Shown: positions 33,074-42,259 of the stretch, piece by piece
Numbering within the stretch: position 1 is the first letter of the stretch
Layout: every line of letters starts with the position of its first letter
Assembly: GCA_934454115.1 (NCBI GenBank)
Contig: CAKSFQ010000013.1
Coordinates: 1-59,649, forward strand
DNA: 59,649 bases
Direction: 5' to 3'
Origin: an uncultured Clostridia bacterium
GTDB taxonomy: Bacteria > Bacillota > Clostridia > Monoglobales > Monoglobaceae
Position numbers and translations under genes: made by a program
Notes under the pieces: model-generated
Told to the model about the DNA's origin: nothing
The model's input: the letters and a program-made list of their open reading frames with translations, nothing else
The model's database searches: none

Positions 33074-33222
33074 GAGCCGCCTGCCTGTGTAAAATTTTCT
33101 GCGCAAAAGCACAGAAACGCACATGGGCATAAAAATCTCTTATCATTTTTTGCCATACAGATAAGAGAAGCTCAATCTGCGATTTATTTGTGCCGACGTA
33201 TGGCGGCAGAATGGAGATTTTT

Positions 33223-33702
33223 ATGAAACGATTAAAAAAAATAACCGCTGCCGTATTGGCGGCAGGAATCCTGCTGCTGGGAATAAATGCTTTTGCAGCG
33301 GCACAGACCATTAAAATCAACGGAAACGTAACGCAAATTCCGGCGGAGATGGGTGCAATTCAGGAAAAAGACGATCGCACCTTTGTTCCTGTACGTTTCG
33401 TCATGGAAAATCTGGGCTGCAAGGTTGATTACATTGACGACAGTAAAATGGCAGTGATTTCCTCCATCTCCTGCAGTTATCTGATTCAGGAGGGGAATCC
33501 TACCCTGTTTATTCTGCAGGATCAATACACCCAAACCCAAAACCTGCAGATGGACACCTCAGCTTATATTGAGGAGACGGAAATCGATGGGCAGACCTAC
33601 GGGCGCATGTATGTTCCGATCCGTTTTCTGGCGGAGGCCATCGGCTACAATGTCGGCTGGGACGAGACTACTCAGACCGTGACACTGACTATGGGCTCGT
33701 AA
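33223..33702 (+). CDS. Secreted copper-amine-oxidase-N domain protein 2
   Basis: 159 residues from ATG 33223 with GGAG at 6 bases. Signal peptide (MKRLKKITAAVLAAGILLLG then INAFAAA) and the same fold: DDRTFVPVRFVMENLGCKV and YVPIRFLAEAIGYNVGWDE. Clear paralogue of the preceding gene, 150 bases downstream, so the pair came from a tandem duplication. Followed by a strong terminator. Role unknown. Confidence 0.85.
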   Translation: MKRLKKITAAVLAAGILLLGINAFAAAQTIKINGNVTQIPAEMGAIQEKDDRTFVPVRFVMENLGCKVDYIDDSKMAVISSISCSYLIQEGNPTLFILQDQYTQTQNLQMDTSAYIEETEIDGQTYGRMYVPIRFLAEAIGYNVGWDETTQTVTLTMGS

Positions 33703-33737
33703 CAGAGCGCGGTTTTCATTTTTACACTGTCCTTCAG

Positions 33738-33762
33738 GGCACGGCGAAAGCCGTGCCTTTTT
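33738..33762 (+). terminator. Terminator after the copper-amine-oxidase-N pair
   Basis: GGCACGGC (33738-33745), GAAA loop, GCCGTGCC (33750-33757), then TTTTT. Confidence 0.9.
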
Positions 33763-33813
33763 GTGTCCCAAACCTGAAAAACATGAAATTTCTGTAAAAT
33801 TTCTGTTTTTTAC

Positions 33814-33842
33814 TTGCTATTTTTGCAAAAATATTATATACT
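33814..33842 (+). promoter_or_regulatory. Promoter of hpf
   Basis: TTGCTA (33814-33819), 17-base spacer, TATACT (33837-33842). Start near 33849, 63 bases before the ATG. Confidence 0.6.
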
Positions 33843-33911
33843 GTATCCAGATAGAGTGATACGCAATGCGGTCATTTCATCAATTTTTAACAAACGACAG
33901 GAGGTATATCT

Positions 33912-34445
33912 ATGACTTACAACATCATTTGCAAAAAGGTAGAACTGGCGGAATCCAGCAAGGAAAAAGTGCTTGCGAAAGTAAAAAAGCTAAGCAGGTT
34001 TTTCGCCGACGATGTGGAATGCCGCATTGTAGTCTCTGCACAGCGGGAACAAATGGTTGTGGAGATCACCTTCCCATATAAAGGCTTTTTGATTCGCGCA
34101 GAGGCACGGGACGCAGAGCTGCTGTCGGCGATTGATGTCTGCCTGGCAAACATTGACCGTCAAATCCGCAAAAACAAGACCAAGCTTGCAAAGCGCCTGC
34201 GCGACAGCAGCCTGACCGAATACAGCCTGGATCTCGGCGCACCGCCGGAGACGGAAGAGGACGAATTGAAAATCATCAAGGTAAAGCATCTGGATGCAAA
34301 ACCCATGATGGCCGAAGAGGCGATTTTACAGATGAACATGCTGGGACACAACTTTTTCATTTTTAATAACCCGGACACCATGGCCGCCAATGTCGTATAT
34401 AAGAGGAAAGACGGCAACTATGCACTGATTGAACTTGGTGTGTAA
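33912..34445 (+). CDS. hpf: Ribosome hibernation promoting factor, long form
   Basis: 177 residues. N-terminal S30AE/RaiA domain (about 1-100: YNIICKKVELAESSKEKVLA, EITFPYKGFLIRAEARD, IDVCLANIDRQIRKNKTKL), then a linker and the C-terminal dimerisation domain (KHLDAKPMMAEEAILQMNML, HNFFIFNNPDTMAANVVYKR). The long form joins two 70S ribosomes into inactive 100S dimers in stationary phase or stress. AGGAGG at 7 bases. It is monocistronic: promoter before, hairpin after. Confidence 0.95.
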   Translation: MTYNIICKKVELAESSKEKVLAKVKKLSRFFADDVECRIVVSAQREQMVVEITFPYKGFLIRAEARDAELLSAIDVCLANIDRQIRKNKTKLAKRLRDSSLTEYSLDLGAPPETEEDELKIIKVKHLDAKPMMAEEAILQMNMLGHNFFIFNNPDTMAANVVYKRKDGNYALIELGV

Positions 34446-34481
34446 CACCGAAAAGGGAGGCAATTGCCTCTCTTTTCGGTG
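34446..34481 (+). terminator. Strong hairpin after hpf
   Basis: CACCGAAAAGGGAGGC pairs with GCCTCTCTTTTCGGTG around an AATT loop. No T run follows, so termination is likely but not certain; it may instead protect the mRNA end. Confidence 0.6.
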
Positions 34482-34511
34482 TATAAAATAAAAACAGAAA
34501 GGCAGATACCC

Positions 34512-35450
34512 ATGATAAAGTTTGAAGAAATCACTTACAAAACCTTTGGAAAATGCATGAAAATCAGCAATGATGCGATTGAGCTTTTGGTGACGCTGGA
34601 TTTTGGCCCGCGAATTATCCGTTTTTCAAAAGTCGGCGGTGAAAATCTCATGATGGAGGACGGCGCCTTCTCCCGCAATCAGGACGATAAGGCAGACATT
34701 TTTGCAGACGCCTTCGGCGCGGATCTCGGCACCTGGCGGATTCGCGGCGGGCACCGTCTTTGGGCAAGCCCTGAGGCAATGCCGCGCAGCTACTATCCCG
34801 ATAATCAGCCGGTTGACTATCGCATTGAGGGCAACCGTCTTACACTGACTCCGCCGCCGCAGCGCTGGACGCAGCAGCAATTTGAGATTGCGCTGGAAAT
34901 GCAGGAGAATACGAACCGAGTTGATCTTTATCACAAGATTACCAATATCTCCGCATGGCCGCAAAAGTTTGCGCCCTGGGCATTGTCGGTGCTCTCTCCC
35001 GGCGGCGTTGAGGTTATCCCTATGCCAAATCGGCCGACCGGGCTTTTACATAACCGCAAGCTGACGCTTTGGGACTACACCAGAATGAACGATCCGCGCG
35101 TAACGTGGGGCGATCGGTTTATTTTGCTGCGCCAGGATCCCTCGGCCGACACCTCTTTTAAGATTGGTCTTGACAGCCAGCATGGCTGGGCTGCTTATTT
35201 TAATCATGGTGATGTTATGCTAAAGAGGTTTGATATCATTGAGGGCGCAGAGTACCCGGACGACGGCATGAATTTTGAGACCTATACGGATAACGGCTTT
35301 TTGGAAATGGAGTCAATCGGACAGTACAAGGTAACCGAGCCGGGCGATTCGATCTCGCACCACGAAAGCTGGGAGCTGATTGCGGACTGCGCCTTTCCCG
35401 GTGCGGACGAAACGGCGATTTCAGACACACTTTCCGCTTATGTCGGATAA
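34512..35450 (+). CDS. DUF4380-type protein, aldose-epimerase-like fold
   Basis: 312 residues from ATG 34512 (GAAAGG upstream); the longer frame from 34464 begins in the hpf hairpin. Text such as ISNDAIELLVTLDFGPRIIR, GGHRLWASPEAMPRSYYPDN and FAPWALSVLSPGGVEVIPMP is typical of DUF4380 proteins, whose beta-sandwich resembles galactose mutarotase. They are thought to bind carbohydrates. No sugar operon lies nearby to suggest a substrate. No signal peptide, so cytoplasmic. Confidence 0.75.
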   Translation: MIKFEEITYKTFGKCMKISNDAIELLVTLDFGPRIIRFSKVGGENLMMEDGAFSRNQDDKADIFADAFGADLGTWRIRGGHRLWASPEAMPRSYYPDNQPVDYRIEGNRLTLTPPPQRWTQQQFEIALEMQENTNRVDLYHKITNISAWPQKFAPWALSVLSPGGVEVIPMPNRPTGLLHNRKLTLWDYTRMNDPRVTWGDRFILLRQDPSADTSFKIGLDSQHGWAAYFNHGDVMLKRFDIIEGAEYPDDGMNFETYTDNGFLEMESIGQYKVTEPGDSISHHESWELIADCAFPGADETAISDTLSAYVG

Positions 35451-35518
35451 TGATTAAAACCACCAAAAAAACATCAAAAACCATGTAAAAACTGCGCAAA
35501 AATCCCCCTGTTTCTCGG

Positions 35519-35547
35519 TTGACATAAGGGGTGGTTCTTGCTATAAT
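35519..35547 (+). promoter_or_regulatory. Consensus promoter of the ACT/UPF0210 operon
   Basis: TTGACA (35519-35524), 17-base spacer, TATAAT (35542-35547), both perfect. It gives a leader of about 145 bases. Confidence 0.9.
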
Positions 35548-35550
35548 TAG

Positions 35551-35670
35551 GGAGGTTGGGTGGAAAACCTCCGACCGATGCAGCCGAACGAAAATGGCGG
35601 AACCCGATCTGAATGAACAGCATTTCTGCCGGCTGAAAAAGAGCCGTGAACGCCGCCCGAAAAGGGTGGC
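35551..35670 (+). ncRNA. Structured 5' leader, candidate cis-regulatory RNA
   Basis: Three hairpins in order: GGAGGTT/AACCTCC (35551-35557, 35566-35572), CAGCCG/CGGCTG (35581-35586, 35630-35635) enclosing 43 bases, and GCCGCCC/GGGTGGC (35652-35658, 35664-35670). The last sits 17 bases before the ribosome binding site AAGGAG. It does not match a riboswitch class I know; the GGGTGGCA text is slightly T-box-like but the rest is not. Confidence 0.45.
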
Positions 35671-35699
35671 ATTTTGGCAAATACATAAGGAGAAACGAT

Positions 35700-35969
35700 A
35701 TGCGCGCTGTAGTAACCGTTATGGGAAATGACAAGCCCGGTATTATTGCCGGCACCAGTACTCTTTTGGCAGAGAACGGGGTCAATATTTTAGACATCAC
35801 ACAAACGATTGTGCAAAACATCTTTACGATGGTGATGCTGGTCGATATCGAGAAGAGCGTGAAGGATCTGACCGATCTGGCTGAAGCGCTGCACACGCTC
35901 GGCAGCCAGCTTGGGGTAGAAATCCGGATCCAGCATGAGGACATTTTTAATTCCATGCACCGCATCTGA
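35700..35969 (+). CDS. ACT-domain protein, UPF0237 family
   Basis: 89 residues from ATG 35700 (AAGGAG upstream). A single ACT domain: [40 protein letters not shown], with the glycine-rich ligand turn NDKPGI. UPF0237 proteins are small ACT proteins that form dimers and are nearly always followed by a UPF0210 gene, as here. By analogy with other ACT domains it should bind an amino acid and regulate the partner; the ligand is unknown. Confidence 0.9.
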   Translation: MRAVVTVMGNDKPGIIAGTSTLLAENGVNILDITQTIVQNIFTMVMLVDIEKSVKDLTDLAEALHTLGSQLGVEIRIQHEDIFNSMHRI

Positions 35970-36067
35970 ATTTAGATTATAATATCTTAGTCGAAAGGGA
36001 ATCATCGAAGCGCCGATTTTGGGAGGTGGATTTTCGCTTTCGCCTACAGAAAGGACTTTTATTGACT

Positions 36068-37432
36068 ATGCTTACCATTAACACCAACGAAATCACGGAA
36101 ACCATTAAAATGATCCGTGATGAACACCTTGACATCCGCACCATCACCATGGGCATCTCTCTCCTTGACTGTGCGGACAGTGACCCCAATGCGGCATGCA
36201 GGAAAATATACGATAAAATCACCCGGTATGCCAAGGATCTGGTCAAAACCGGAGAGGAAATCGGCCGACGGTACGGGATTCCGATTATTCACAAGCGGAT
36301 TTCCGTCACCCCGATTGCCATTGTTGCCGGGGCAAGCAATACCACAGACTATCTTCCCTTTGCCAGGACGCTGGACAAAGCGGCAAAGGAAACCGGCATC
36401 AATTTTATCGGCGGCTACTCCGCTTTGGTCTACAAGGGCTTTTCCAAAGGAGACGAATACCTTATCCGTTCCATTCCGGAGGCGCTTTGCAGCACGGATT
36501 TTGTCTGCTCCTCGGTCGGTGTGGCTACCACCAAGGCCGGCATCAATATGGATGCCGTCAAGCAGATGGGCGAGCTGATTGTGGACACGGCCAACCGCTC
36601 GGCCGACAACAACTCGATGGGCTGCGCCAAATTTGTAGTGTTTGCCAACCCGGTTGAGGATAACCCCTTTATGGCCGGCGCGTTCCACGGCGTCGGTGAG
36701 GGCGACTGTGTGATTAATGTTGGCGTCAGCGGCCCCGGTGTTGTGAAATCCGCGCTGGAACAAATCAAGGGCAAGGATTTTGGCGTACTGGCAGAAACCA
36801 TTAAGAAAACCGCCTTTAAGATTACCCGTATGGGTCAGCTGGTCGCCCAGGAGGCCTCCCGTGCACTGCATGTTCCCTTTGGCATTGTGGATCTTTCGCT
36901 GGCGCCGACCCCGGCAGTCGGGGACAGTGTCGCTTACATATTAGAAGAAATGGGACTTGAAAAATGCGGTACGCACGGCACAACGGCGGCGCTGGCGCTT
37001 TTGAATGATGCCGTAAAAAAGGGCGGTGTTATGGCGTCCAGTTCGGTCGGCGGACTGAGCGGTGCATTTATCCCGGTCAGCGAGGACGCCGGCATGATCG
37101 CCGCAGCAAAGTGCGGCGCACTGCAGCTTGATAAGCTGGAGGCGATGACCTGTGTTTGCTCGGTCGGCCTTGACATGATCGCCGTACCCGGCGACACACC
37201 GGCCTCCACCATCTCTGCCATCATTGCGGACGAGATGGCAATCGGCGTGATTAACCAAAAAACCACGGCGGTCCGTATTATTCCCGCCATTGGCAAGACA
37301 GTGGGGGATACGATATCGTTTGGCGGCCTCCTGGGCGAGGCGCCGATCATGCCGGTTCACGAATATTCCAGCGAAGCATTTATTGCGCGCGGCGGCAGGA
37401 TTCCCGCACCGCTGCACAGCTTACGAAATTAA
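36068..37432 (+). CDS. UPF0210/DUF711 family protein
   Basis: 454 residues from ATG 36068, full family length; a start at 36026 would add a non-conserved tail. Family text: [56 protein letters not shown], and [20 protein letters not shown]. The fold is related to glycyl-radical enzymes and pyruvate formate-lyase-type barrels, but no enzymatic activity is established. It is co-transcribed with the ACT protein. Cytoplasmic. Confidence 0.9.
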   Translation: MLTINTNEITETIKMIRDEHLDIRTITMGISLLDCADSDPNAACRKIYDKITRYAKDLVKTGEEIGRRYGIPIIHKRISVTPIAIVAGASNTTDYLPFARTLDKAAKETGINFIGGYSALVYKGFSKGDEYLIRSIPEALCSTDFVCSSVGVATTKAGINMDAVKQMGELIVDTANRSADNNSMGCAKFVVFANPVEDNPFMAGAFHGVGEGDCVINVGVSGPGVVKSALEQIKGKDFGVLAETIKKTAFKITRMGQLVAQEASRALHVPFGIVDLSLAPTPAVGDSVAYILEEMGLEKCGTHGTTAALALLNDAVKKGGVMASSSVGGLSGAFIPVSEDAGMIAAAKCGALQLDKLEAMTCVCSVGLDMIAVPGDTPASTISAIIADEMAIGVINQKTTAVRIIPAIGKTVGDTISFGGLLGEAPIMPVHEYSSEAFIARGGRIPAPLHSLRN

Positions 37433-37445
37433 ATTTTTCTAAAAA

Positions 37446-37483
37446 CGCCGCCTGACAATGTCTCCCGGAGGGCGGAGTTTTTA
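37446..37483 (+). terminator. Weak terminator after the UPF0210 gene
   Basis: CGCCT and AGGGCG arms with one bulge, followed by TTTTT. It separates the ACT/UPF0210 pair from the V-ATPase operon only partly. Confidence 0.4.
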
Positions 37484-37528
37484 TATCAGAATCATCAGCG
37501 CACGCTGAAAAGAAAGAGGTGTCGCAAT

Positions 37529-37837
37529 ATGGATATTATGCAGGCAATTTTGGATATTGAAGAGAAGGCGCGGGGTATCTCTGATTCTGCCAAGGCCATG
37601 CAGGAAAACTATGAGGCGGATCTTGGACAGGAAATCAAAAAACGGGAACAGGAAAGCAAACGGCACGTTACCGCAGAGTTGGAGCAGATTAAGCTGCGCA
37701 TGGATGCGGAACGCGAAGAAGAAATGGAACAGTTAGAGATCTTTTATGAAAAAAAGATGGAGGCTCTCTCGAATCAGTGCAAGCAAAAAAAGCAAGCCTG
37801 GATTGACGAGATAACCAAGGCGGTTCTTACCGTATAG
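37529..37837 (+). CDS. V-type ATPase subunit G/H (peripheral stalk)
   Basis: 102 residues, almost wholly charged coiled coil (EIKKREQESKRHVTAELEQI, RMDAEREEEMEQLEIFYEKK), as expected for the peripheral-stalk subunit that pairs with subunit E. First gene of the operon, 17 bases before subunit C. Sequence identity in this family is low, so the call rests on position, length and coiled-coil character. Confidence 0.75.
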   Translation: MDIMQAILDIEEKARGISDSAKAMQENYEADLGQEIKKREQESKRHVTAELEQIKLRMDAEREEEMEQLEIFYEKKMEALSNQCKQKKQAWIDEITKAVLTV

Positions 37838-37854
37838 GCCGGGAGGGATTTATC

Positions 37855-38919
37855 ATGCTGCTTTCTGTAATGAAAAATTCTGCGCTGGCCGCAAAGGTTC
37901 GGGCGATGACCAAAACGACGCTCCACCGCGCAGACTATGACGCGCTGATTCAGCTGCACTCGGTGCCGGCTGTGGCGTCCTATCTGATGGAAAACACACG
38001 GTATCAAAAATCGCTGCAAAACGTTTCGCCGTCCACCCTGCACCGCGGTCAGTTAGAACAGCTTTTAAAAACCCAGACCGCGCAGGACGTGATGGCTCTG
38101 CTGCACTACACCGATATGGACAGCACCTTCTTTTTAAAGGCGCTGGAAATGCAGGAGGGCATTGAAACGCTGAAGGTTTTTCTGCGGCTTTTGCATATCG
38201 GGCATCCGGAGCAGATTGCCCTGCAGGCACAGGATATCCGCATTGGAAAGGATAGTATTAAAATGAGCGACCTGGCAGAAATCCGCAGCTTCTCCGGATT
38301 TTTGGAGCTGATAAGATCAACGCCTTATTATGCGGTGTTTCGCACCTTTGCCGATGACCCGAGACGGCAGGAATTATTCTATTTAGAGGTCGCGCTCGAC
38401 AGCTACTGGGCAAAGCTGATATGCCGGTACGCAAAAAAGTATTTGAGCGATGAAGACACCAAGCTGGCGCTTAAGGTCTACGGCACGGAGATTGATCTGG
38501 ATAACCTGATCTTTCTGCTGCGCTGTAAGGAACGCTTTCAGATGGACGATGAGGAGATTTACGCCTGCGTAATCCCCAGTTACTATCGGCTCACCCCGGC
38601 CGCCATCACCGAGATTGTGTCTGCCCCCACCATCGGAGCGGCGCTGAAGCTGATTGCCGAGCGAACGCCCTACGGCGACGCGTTTTCCGAAAGCGACCGT
38701 TTTTTTGAAAAGAGGAAAAATGATTATATGGCAAGGTTGAATCGCAGAATCTACGCAAACCACCCGTATTCTCTGCAAGCGGCGATCTCCTATGCGCACC
38801 TGCGCCATATCGAAATTAACAATATTGTATCCATCATTGAGGGGATTCGTTACGGGCTGCCGCCCGACGCCATCTTGTCTCATTTGGTCGGATACGCGGA
38901 AGGAGGGCCGCAGTCATGA
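37855..38919 (+). CDS. ntpC: V-type ATPase subunit C (central stalk cap)
   Basis: 354 residues of the V-ATPase AC39/C family: alpha-helical, with ALDSYWAKLICRYAKKY and IDLDNLIFLLRCKERF typical of the funnel-shaped subunit that couples the central stalk to the K ring. It overlaps subunit I by an ATGA. GGGAGG precedes the ATG. Confidence 0.88.
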   Translation: MLLSVMKNSALAAKVRAMTKTTLHRADYDALIQLHSVPAVASYLMENTRYQKSLQNVSPSTLHRGQLEQLLKTQTAQDVMALLHYTDMDSTFFLKALEMQEGIETLKVFLRLLHIGHPEQIALQAQDIRIGKDSIKMSDLAEIRSFSGFLELIRSTPYYAVFRTFADDPRRQELFYLEVALDSYWAKLICRYAKKYLSDEDTKLALKVYGTEIDLDNLIFLLRCKERFQMDDEEIYACVIPSYYRLTPAAITEIVSAPTIGAALKLIAERTPYGDAFSESDRFFEKRKNDYMARLNRRIYANHPYSLQAAISYAHLRHIEINNIVSIIEGIRYGLPPDAILSHLVGYAEGGPQS

Positions 38920-40820
38920 TTTCTAAAATGAAGTTTATCAGTCTGGTCGGGCCGAAGTCAGAATTCGACCGCATTGCATCAGACTATGTTTTAGACAGCG
39001 CCATTGAATTTGAAAACCCGCTCCACGCGCTGCGCAGCGCCGCCGGTTTTACGATGGACACCTCGCCGAATCCTTACGAAAATTCTATGAAACATGTTGC
39101 TGATGTTTTAGAATATGTTCATGTCGATTGTAGCGGGGTCCGCCGTCATGATGAACCAATCTCCAAGGAGGAATTGGATCAATTTTTAGATCATTTTGAT
39201 ACGCAGATTCACGCAATCAAGCAGGAGATCGAATCTTTGCAGACGGAGCTTATCCATTACGATGAAGTCGTGCAGACGCTGATTCCGGTCATGGATTCTA
39301 ACATTCAGCTGGAAAAGCTGCCGAAGCTGCAGTATTTAAACTACCGGTTCGGAAAGCTTCCGGTGTCCAGCTATCAAAAGCTTGGTACATACCTAAAGAA
39401 TCTGCCTGCATATTTTTATGCGCTTACCGCAAGCAAGGATTATGTCTGGGGTATGTATTTTGTATCCCAGTCGCACACCGAAAACGTTGACCGTATCTTT
39501 GCAACGCTGTATTTTGAATCCTTGCTTTTAGACGGCGCCGAACAGGGAACGCCCTCACAGGCGATTGCCGCTATCCGCAAAAAGGCGGAAGACACGCGCA
39601 GTCAGATCACTGCCAAACGGGCGCAGCTGGAAAATACCGTCAAAGCACAAAGCGAAGATTTGCTCAAGGCCTATGCTTGCATCAAATACCACTATGACCT
39701 CTATAATCTGCATCATCACGCTACCGTCAGCCAAAGCTCGTTCTGTCTGACCGGCTGGATTGACGCTGATGAGGTTCCGGCGCTGCAGGCAAAGCTGCAA
39801 AAGGATCCGGCCTGCTCCATGATTGTGGATTCACCGGAGACGGTGAGCCACATTACGCCGCCGACCAAGCTGAAAAACTGGCGGATTTTTCACCCGTTTG
39901 AGGAATTTGTCCGCATGTACGGCGTGCCGAACTATAATGAAATCGACCCGACCCCGTTTCTTGCGGTGGTCTACACGCTGCTTTTTGGTATTATGTTTGG
40001 CGATGTCGGACACGGCCTTTGTCTGGCAGCCATCGGTCTTGTGATGATTTTACTGAAAAAAGGCGGCTTTTTGGCAAAGCTCCTTGTACCGCTCGGCCTG
40101 TCCTCGACTCTGTTCGGGTTTATGTACGGATCAGTCTTTGGCTTTGAAGGAGAACATGCCCTGATTCGTCCGCTTTGGTATACCCCGTTTGAGGGCAGCG
40201 AGAGCATGATGAACACCCTGCTCTACTCGGTGGCGCTCGGCGTAGTCATTATTCTGATTTGTATGGCTTTTAACATTGCAAACGGAATCCGACAAAAGAA
40301 TTGGCAAAAGATTTTGTTTTCGCAAAACGGCATTGCCGGCATGGTCTTTTACGCGCTGGTACTGTTTTGTGCCATCTCTGCCATGCAGGGCTCCGGTCAT
40401 CCGATGACCGTTGCTATCATCTTTATTGTGATTTCTCTGATCCTGATGTTTCTGCAGGAACCGCTCGGTAAGCTGCTTGCCAAAAAGAAGGATTGGATGC
40501 CGGAGGAAAAGGGCGGATTCTTTGTAGAAGCCTTTTTTGAACTGTTTGAAGTCATTTTGAGCTTTGTAACCAACACGGTTTCCTTCCTTCGTGTCGGCGC
40601 GTTTGCCTTAAACCACGCCGGTATGATGTCGGTGGTTGTCATGTTTATGCTGCAGTTAAACCCCGCCGGATCGGTGGCGATTGCGATCTTTGGCAACCTG
40701 CTTGTCATCGGGCTGGAGGGCTTGATTGTCGGAATCCAGGTTCTGCGTCTCGGATTTTATGAGATGTTCAGCCGTTTTTACAGCGGCGATGGCCGGGAAT
40801 TCCATCCTGCCAATCGGTAA
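38916..40820 (+). CDS. ntpI: V-type ATPase subunit I (membrane stator)
   Basis: 634 residues. The N-terminal 330 are cytosolic and rich in coiled coil. The C-terminal half has about seven to eight membrane helices, with FGIMFGDVGHGL and SFLRVGAFALNHAGM, the conserved arginine-bearing helix (SFLRVGAFAL) that faces the K ring and drives ion movement. Equivalent of subunit a of eukaryotic V-ATPases. Confidence 0.93.
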   Translation: MISKMKFISLVGPKSEFDRIASDYVLDSAIEFENPLHALRSAAGFTMDTSPNPYENSMKHVADVLEYVHVDCSGVRRHDEPISKEELDQFLDHFDTQIHAIKQEIESLQTELIHYDEVVQTLIPVMDSNIQLEKLPKLQYLNYRFGKLPVSSYQKLGTYLKNLPAYFYALTASKDYVWGMYFVSQSHTENVDRIFATLYFESLLLDGAEQGTPSQAIAAIRKKAEDTRSQITAKRAQLENTVKAQSEDLLKAYACIKYHYDLYNLHHHATVSQSSFCLTGWIDADEVPALQAKLQKDPACSMIVDSPETVSHITPPTKLKNWRIFHPFEEFVRMYGVPNYNEIDPTPFLAVVYTLLFGIMFGDVGHGLCLAAIGLVMILLKKGGFLAKLLVPLGLSSTLFGFMYGSVFGFEGEHALIRPLWYTPFEGSESMMNTLLYSVALGVVIILICMAFNIANGIRQKNWQKILFSQNGIAGMVFYALVLFCAISAMQGSGHPMTVAIIFIVISLILMFLQEPLGKLLAKKKDWMPEEKGGFFVEAFFELFEVILSFVTNTVSFLRVGAFALNHAGMMSVVVMFMLQLNPAGSVAIAIFGNLLVIGLEGLIVGIQVLRLGFYEMFSRFYSGDGREFHPANR

Positions 40821-40856
40821 AGAATCAAATATTATAAAATTTGGAGGTTTTTTTGT

Positions 40857-41282
40857 ATGTTAAAATCTATCGCACTTTTTGTTGTCGTTACACTGGCTAT
40901 TGCTATTCCGCTCGTTGCCCATTTCGGCTTTCGTCTCAGCGGTGCAAAGATGAAGGCAGCCATCGGCGTGAATCTGCTCTCCTTCTTTGGGCTGATGCTG
41001 GCGTTTGGCACCTGTATGATCGTCGGCTCGGCTGACGTATTTGCAGCCGGCGAGGCAGCTGCCGCTGCCGGTGCGGACGGCATGAAGTTTTTGGGCGCGG
41101 CGCTCTCGACCGGTCTTGCTTGTATCGGTGCCGGTATCGCCGTTGCTTCTTCCGCTTCTGCTGCACTTGGCGCAATCTCTGAAGATCCGAAAATCATGGG
41201 TAAATCCCTGATTTTTGTTGCGCTGGCAGAAGGTATTGCACTGTACGGTCTCATTATTTCGCTGCTGATTCTCTTCCAGTAA
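40857..41282 (+). CDS. ntpK: V-type ATPase subunit K (rotor ring)
   Basis: 141 residues, four predicted membrane segments. The last pair (STGLACIGAGIAVASSASAA and IFVALAEGIALYGLIISLL) carries the ion-binding Glu in ALAEG. The first half has an additional hydrophobic hairpin without such a carboxylate, so only one site per subunit is seen. Whether H+ or Na+ is carried cannot be decided from this. Confidence 0.9.
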   Translation: MLKSIALFVVVTLAIAIPLVAHFGFRLSGAKMKAAIGVNLLSFFGLMLAFGTCMIVGSADVFAAGEAAAAAGADGMKFLGAALSTGLACIGAGIAVASSASAALGAISEDPKIMGKSLIFVALAEGIALYGLIISLLILFQ

Positions 41283-41293
41283 GAGGTAGCCTT

Positions 41294-41602
41294 ATGAAAT
41301 ATTTTTTGCTGAGTGATAACATCGACACACAAACCGGGATGCGGCTGACCGGCGTAGAGGGTATTGTCGTTCATGAGGCCGATGAGTTTCAGGCTGCATT
41401 TGCCCGCGCCGTATCGGATCCGGAAATCGCTGTGCTTTTGGTAACCGAAAAGCTGGTTAATCTCTGTCCGGCTTATGTTGCGGAGCAAAAAATTGCAAAC
41501 CGCACTCCGCTGATTGTGGAGCTTCCCGATCGTCACGGGTCCAGCCGGCCGGATGATTATATCTTAAATTACGTCAAGGACGCCATCGGCGTCCGCCTTT
41601 AA
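41294..41602 (+). CDS. V-type ATPase subunit F
   Basis: 102 residues with the Rossmann-like fold of subunit F (YFLLSDNIDTQTGMRLTGVE, AVLLVTEKLVNLCP, then PLIVELPD). It sits on the central stalk with subunit D and affects the rate of ATP use. RBS AGAGG; 11 bases after subunit K. Confidence 0.85.
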   Translation: MKYFLLSDNIDTQTGMRLTGVEGIVVHEADEFQAAFARAVSDPEIAVLLVTEKLVNLCPAYVAEQKIANRTPLIVELPDRHGSSRPDDYILNYVKDAIGVRL

Positions 41603-41623
41603 ATCGAAAATGAGGTGACAGAT

Positions 41624-42244
41624 ATGGCAAAGGATGCGCTCAATCGTTTTGCGAATATGCTCTATGAAGAGGCAAACACCGAAAAAAAGGAATTGATTTC
41701 AGACCTGAAAAAGCGGCGCGACGCGCAGCTAAAAAAAGCGGACGCCAAGCTAAAGCGACAGTCAGACGCCGCGATCCGCAAGGGCGCGGCGGCGCTGAAA
41801 CAGCAAAAAAGACTGTCGCTGACCCGCCGTGAGATGGAGCTTCACAAAGCGCTGCTTAAAAACCGTGTACGTGCCTTTGATGAAGTTTTTGAAAAGGTGA
41901 CCGAAAACGTCCGCGATTTTGTGACGACGGACGCATATGCCGGCTTTTTCAAGCAGCGGTTTGACGCGGCGTACCGCACGCTGTCCGATATGACGGCAAA
42001 GCACGGCGGCGCGGCAGAGGACGCCGTTTCCATGCGCTGCATTGTCATGCCCCGTGACGAGGCGCTCGCAAAGAAATTGCTGACCGCGCCGAACCTGACC
42101 ATTGTCCAAAGCGAGGACGACTTTATCGGCGGCTTTATCTTAGAAAACACGACCAGTATGCAAATGATCGACTGCACGCTTGCCGCCGGAATTGATGAAC
42201 AAAAAGATTTGTTTTATGAAAACAGCGGTCTGATTATGGAATAA
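41624..42244 (+). CDS. V-type ATPase subunit E (peripheral stalk)
   Basis: 206 residues from ATG 41624 with GAGGTG at 6 bases; GTG 41615 lies inside that site. N-terminal half is a long Lys/Ala/Glu coiled coil; the C-terminal half is globular (LTIVQSEDDFIGGFILENTT, MIDCTLAAGIDEQKD) and binds the top of the A3B3 head. Heterodimer partner of the G/H subunit at 37529. Confidence 0.85.
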   Translation: MAKDALNRFANMLYEEANTEKKELISDLKKRRDAQLKKADAKLKRQSDAAIRKGAAALKQQKRLSLTRREMELHKALLKNRVRAFDEVFEKVTENVRDFVTTDAYAGFFKQRFDAAYRTLSDMTAKHGGAAEDAVSMRCIVMPRDEALAKKLLTAPNLTIVQSEDDFIGGFILENTTSMQMIDCTLAAGIDEQKDLFYENSGLIME

Positions 42245-42259
42245 CGGGGGGATAGAAAA

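Noticed and set aside
35551..35700. T-box leader
   Set aside because: GGGTGGCA is T-box-like but the antiterminator continuation, specifier loop and downstream terminator are missing.
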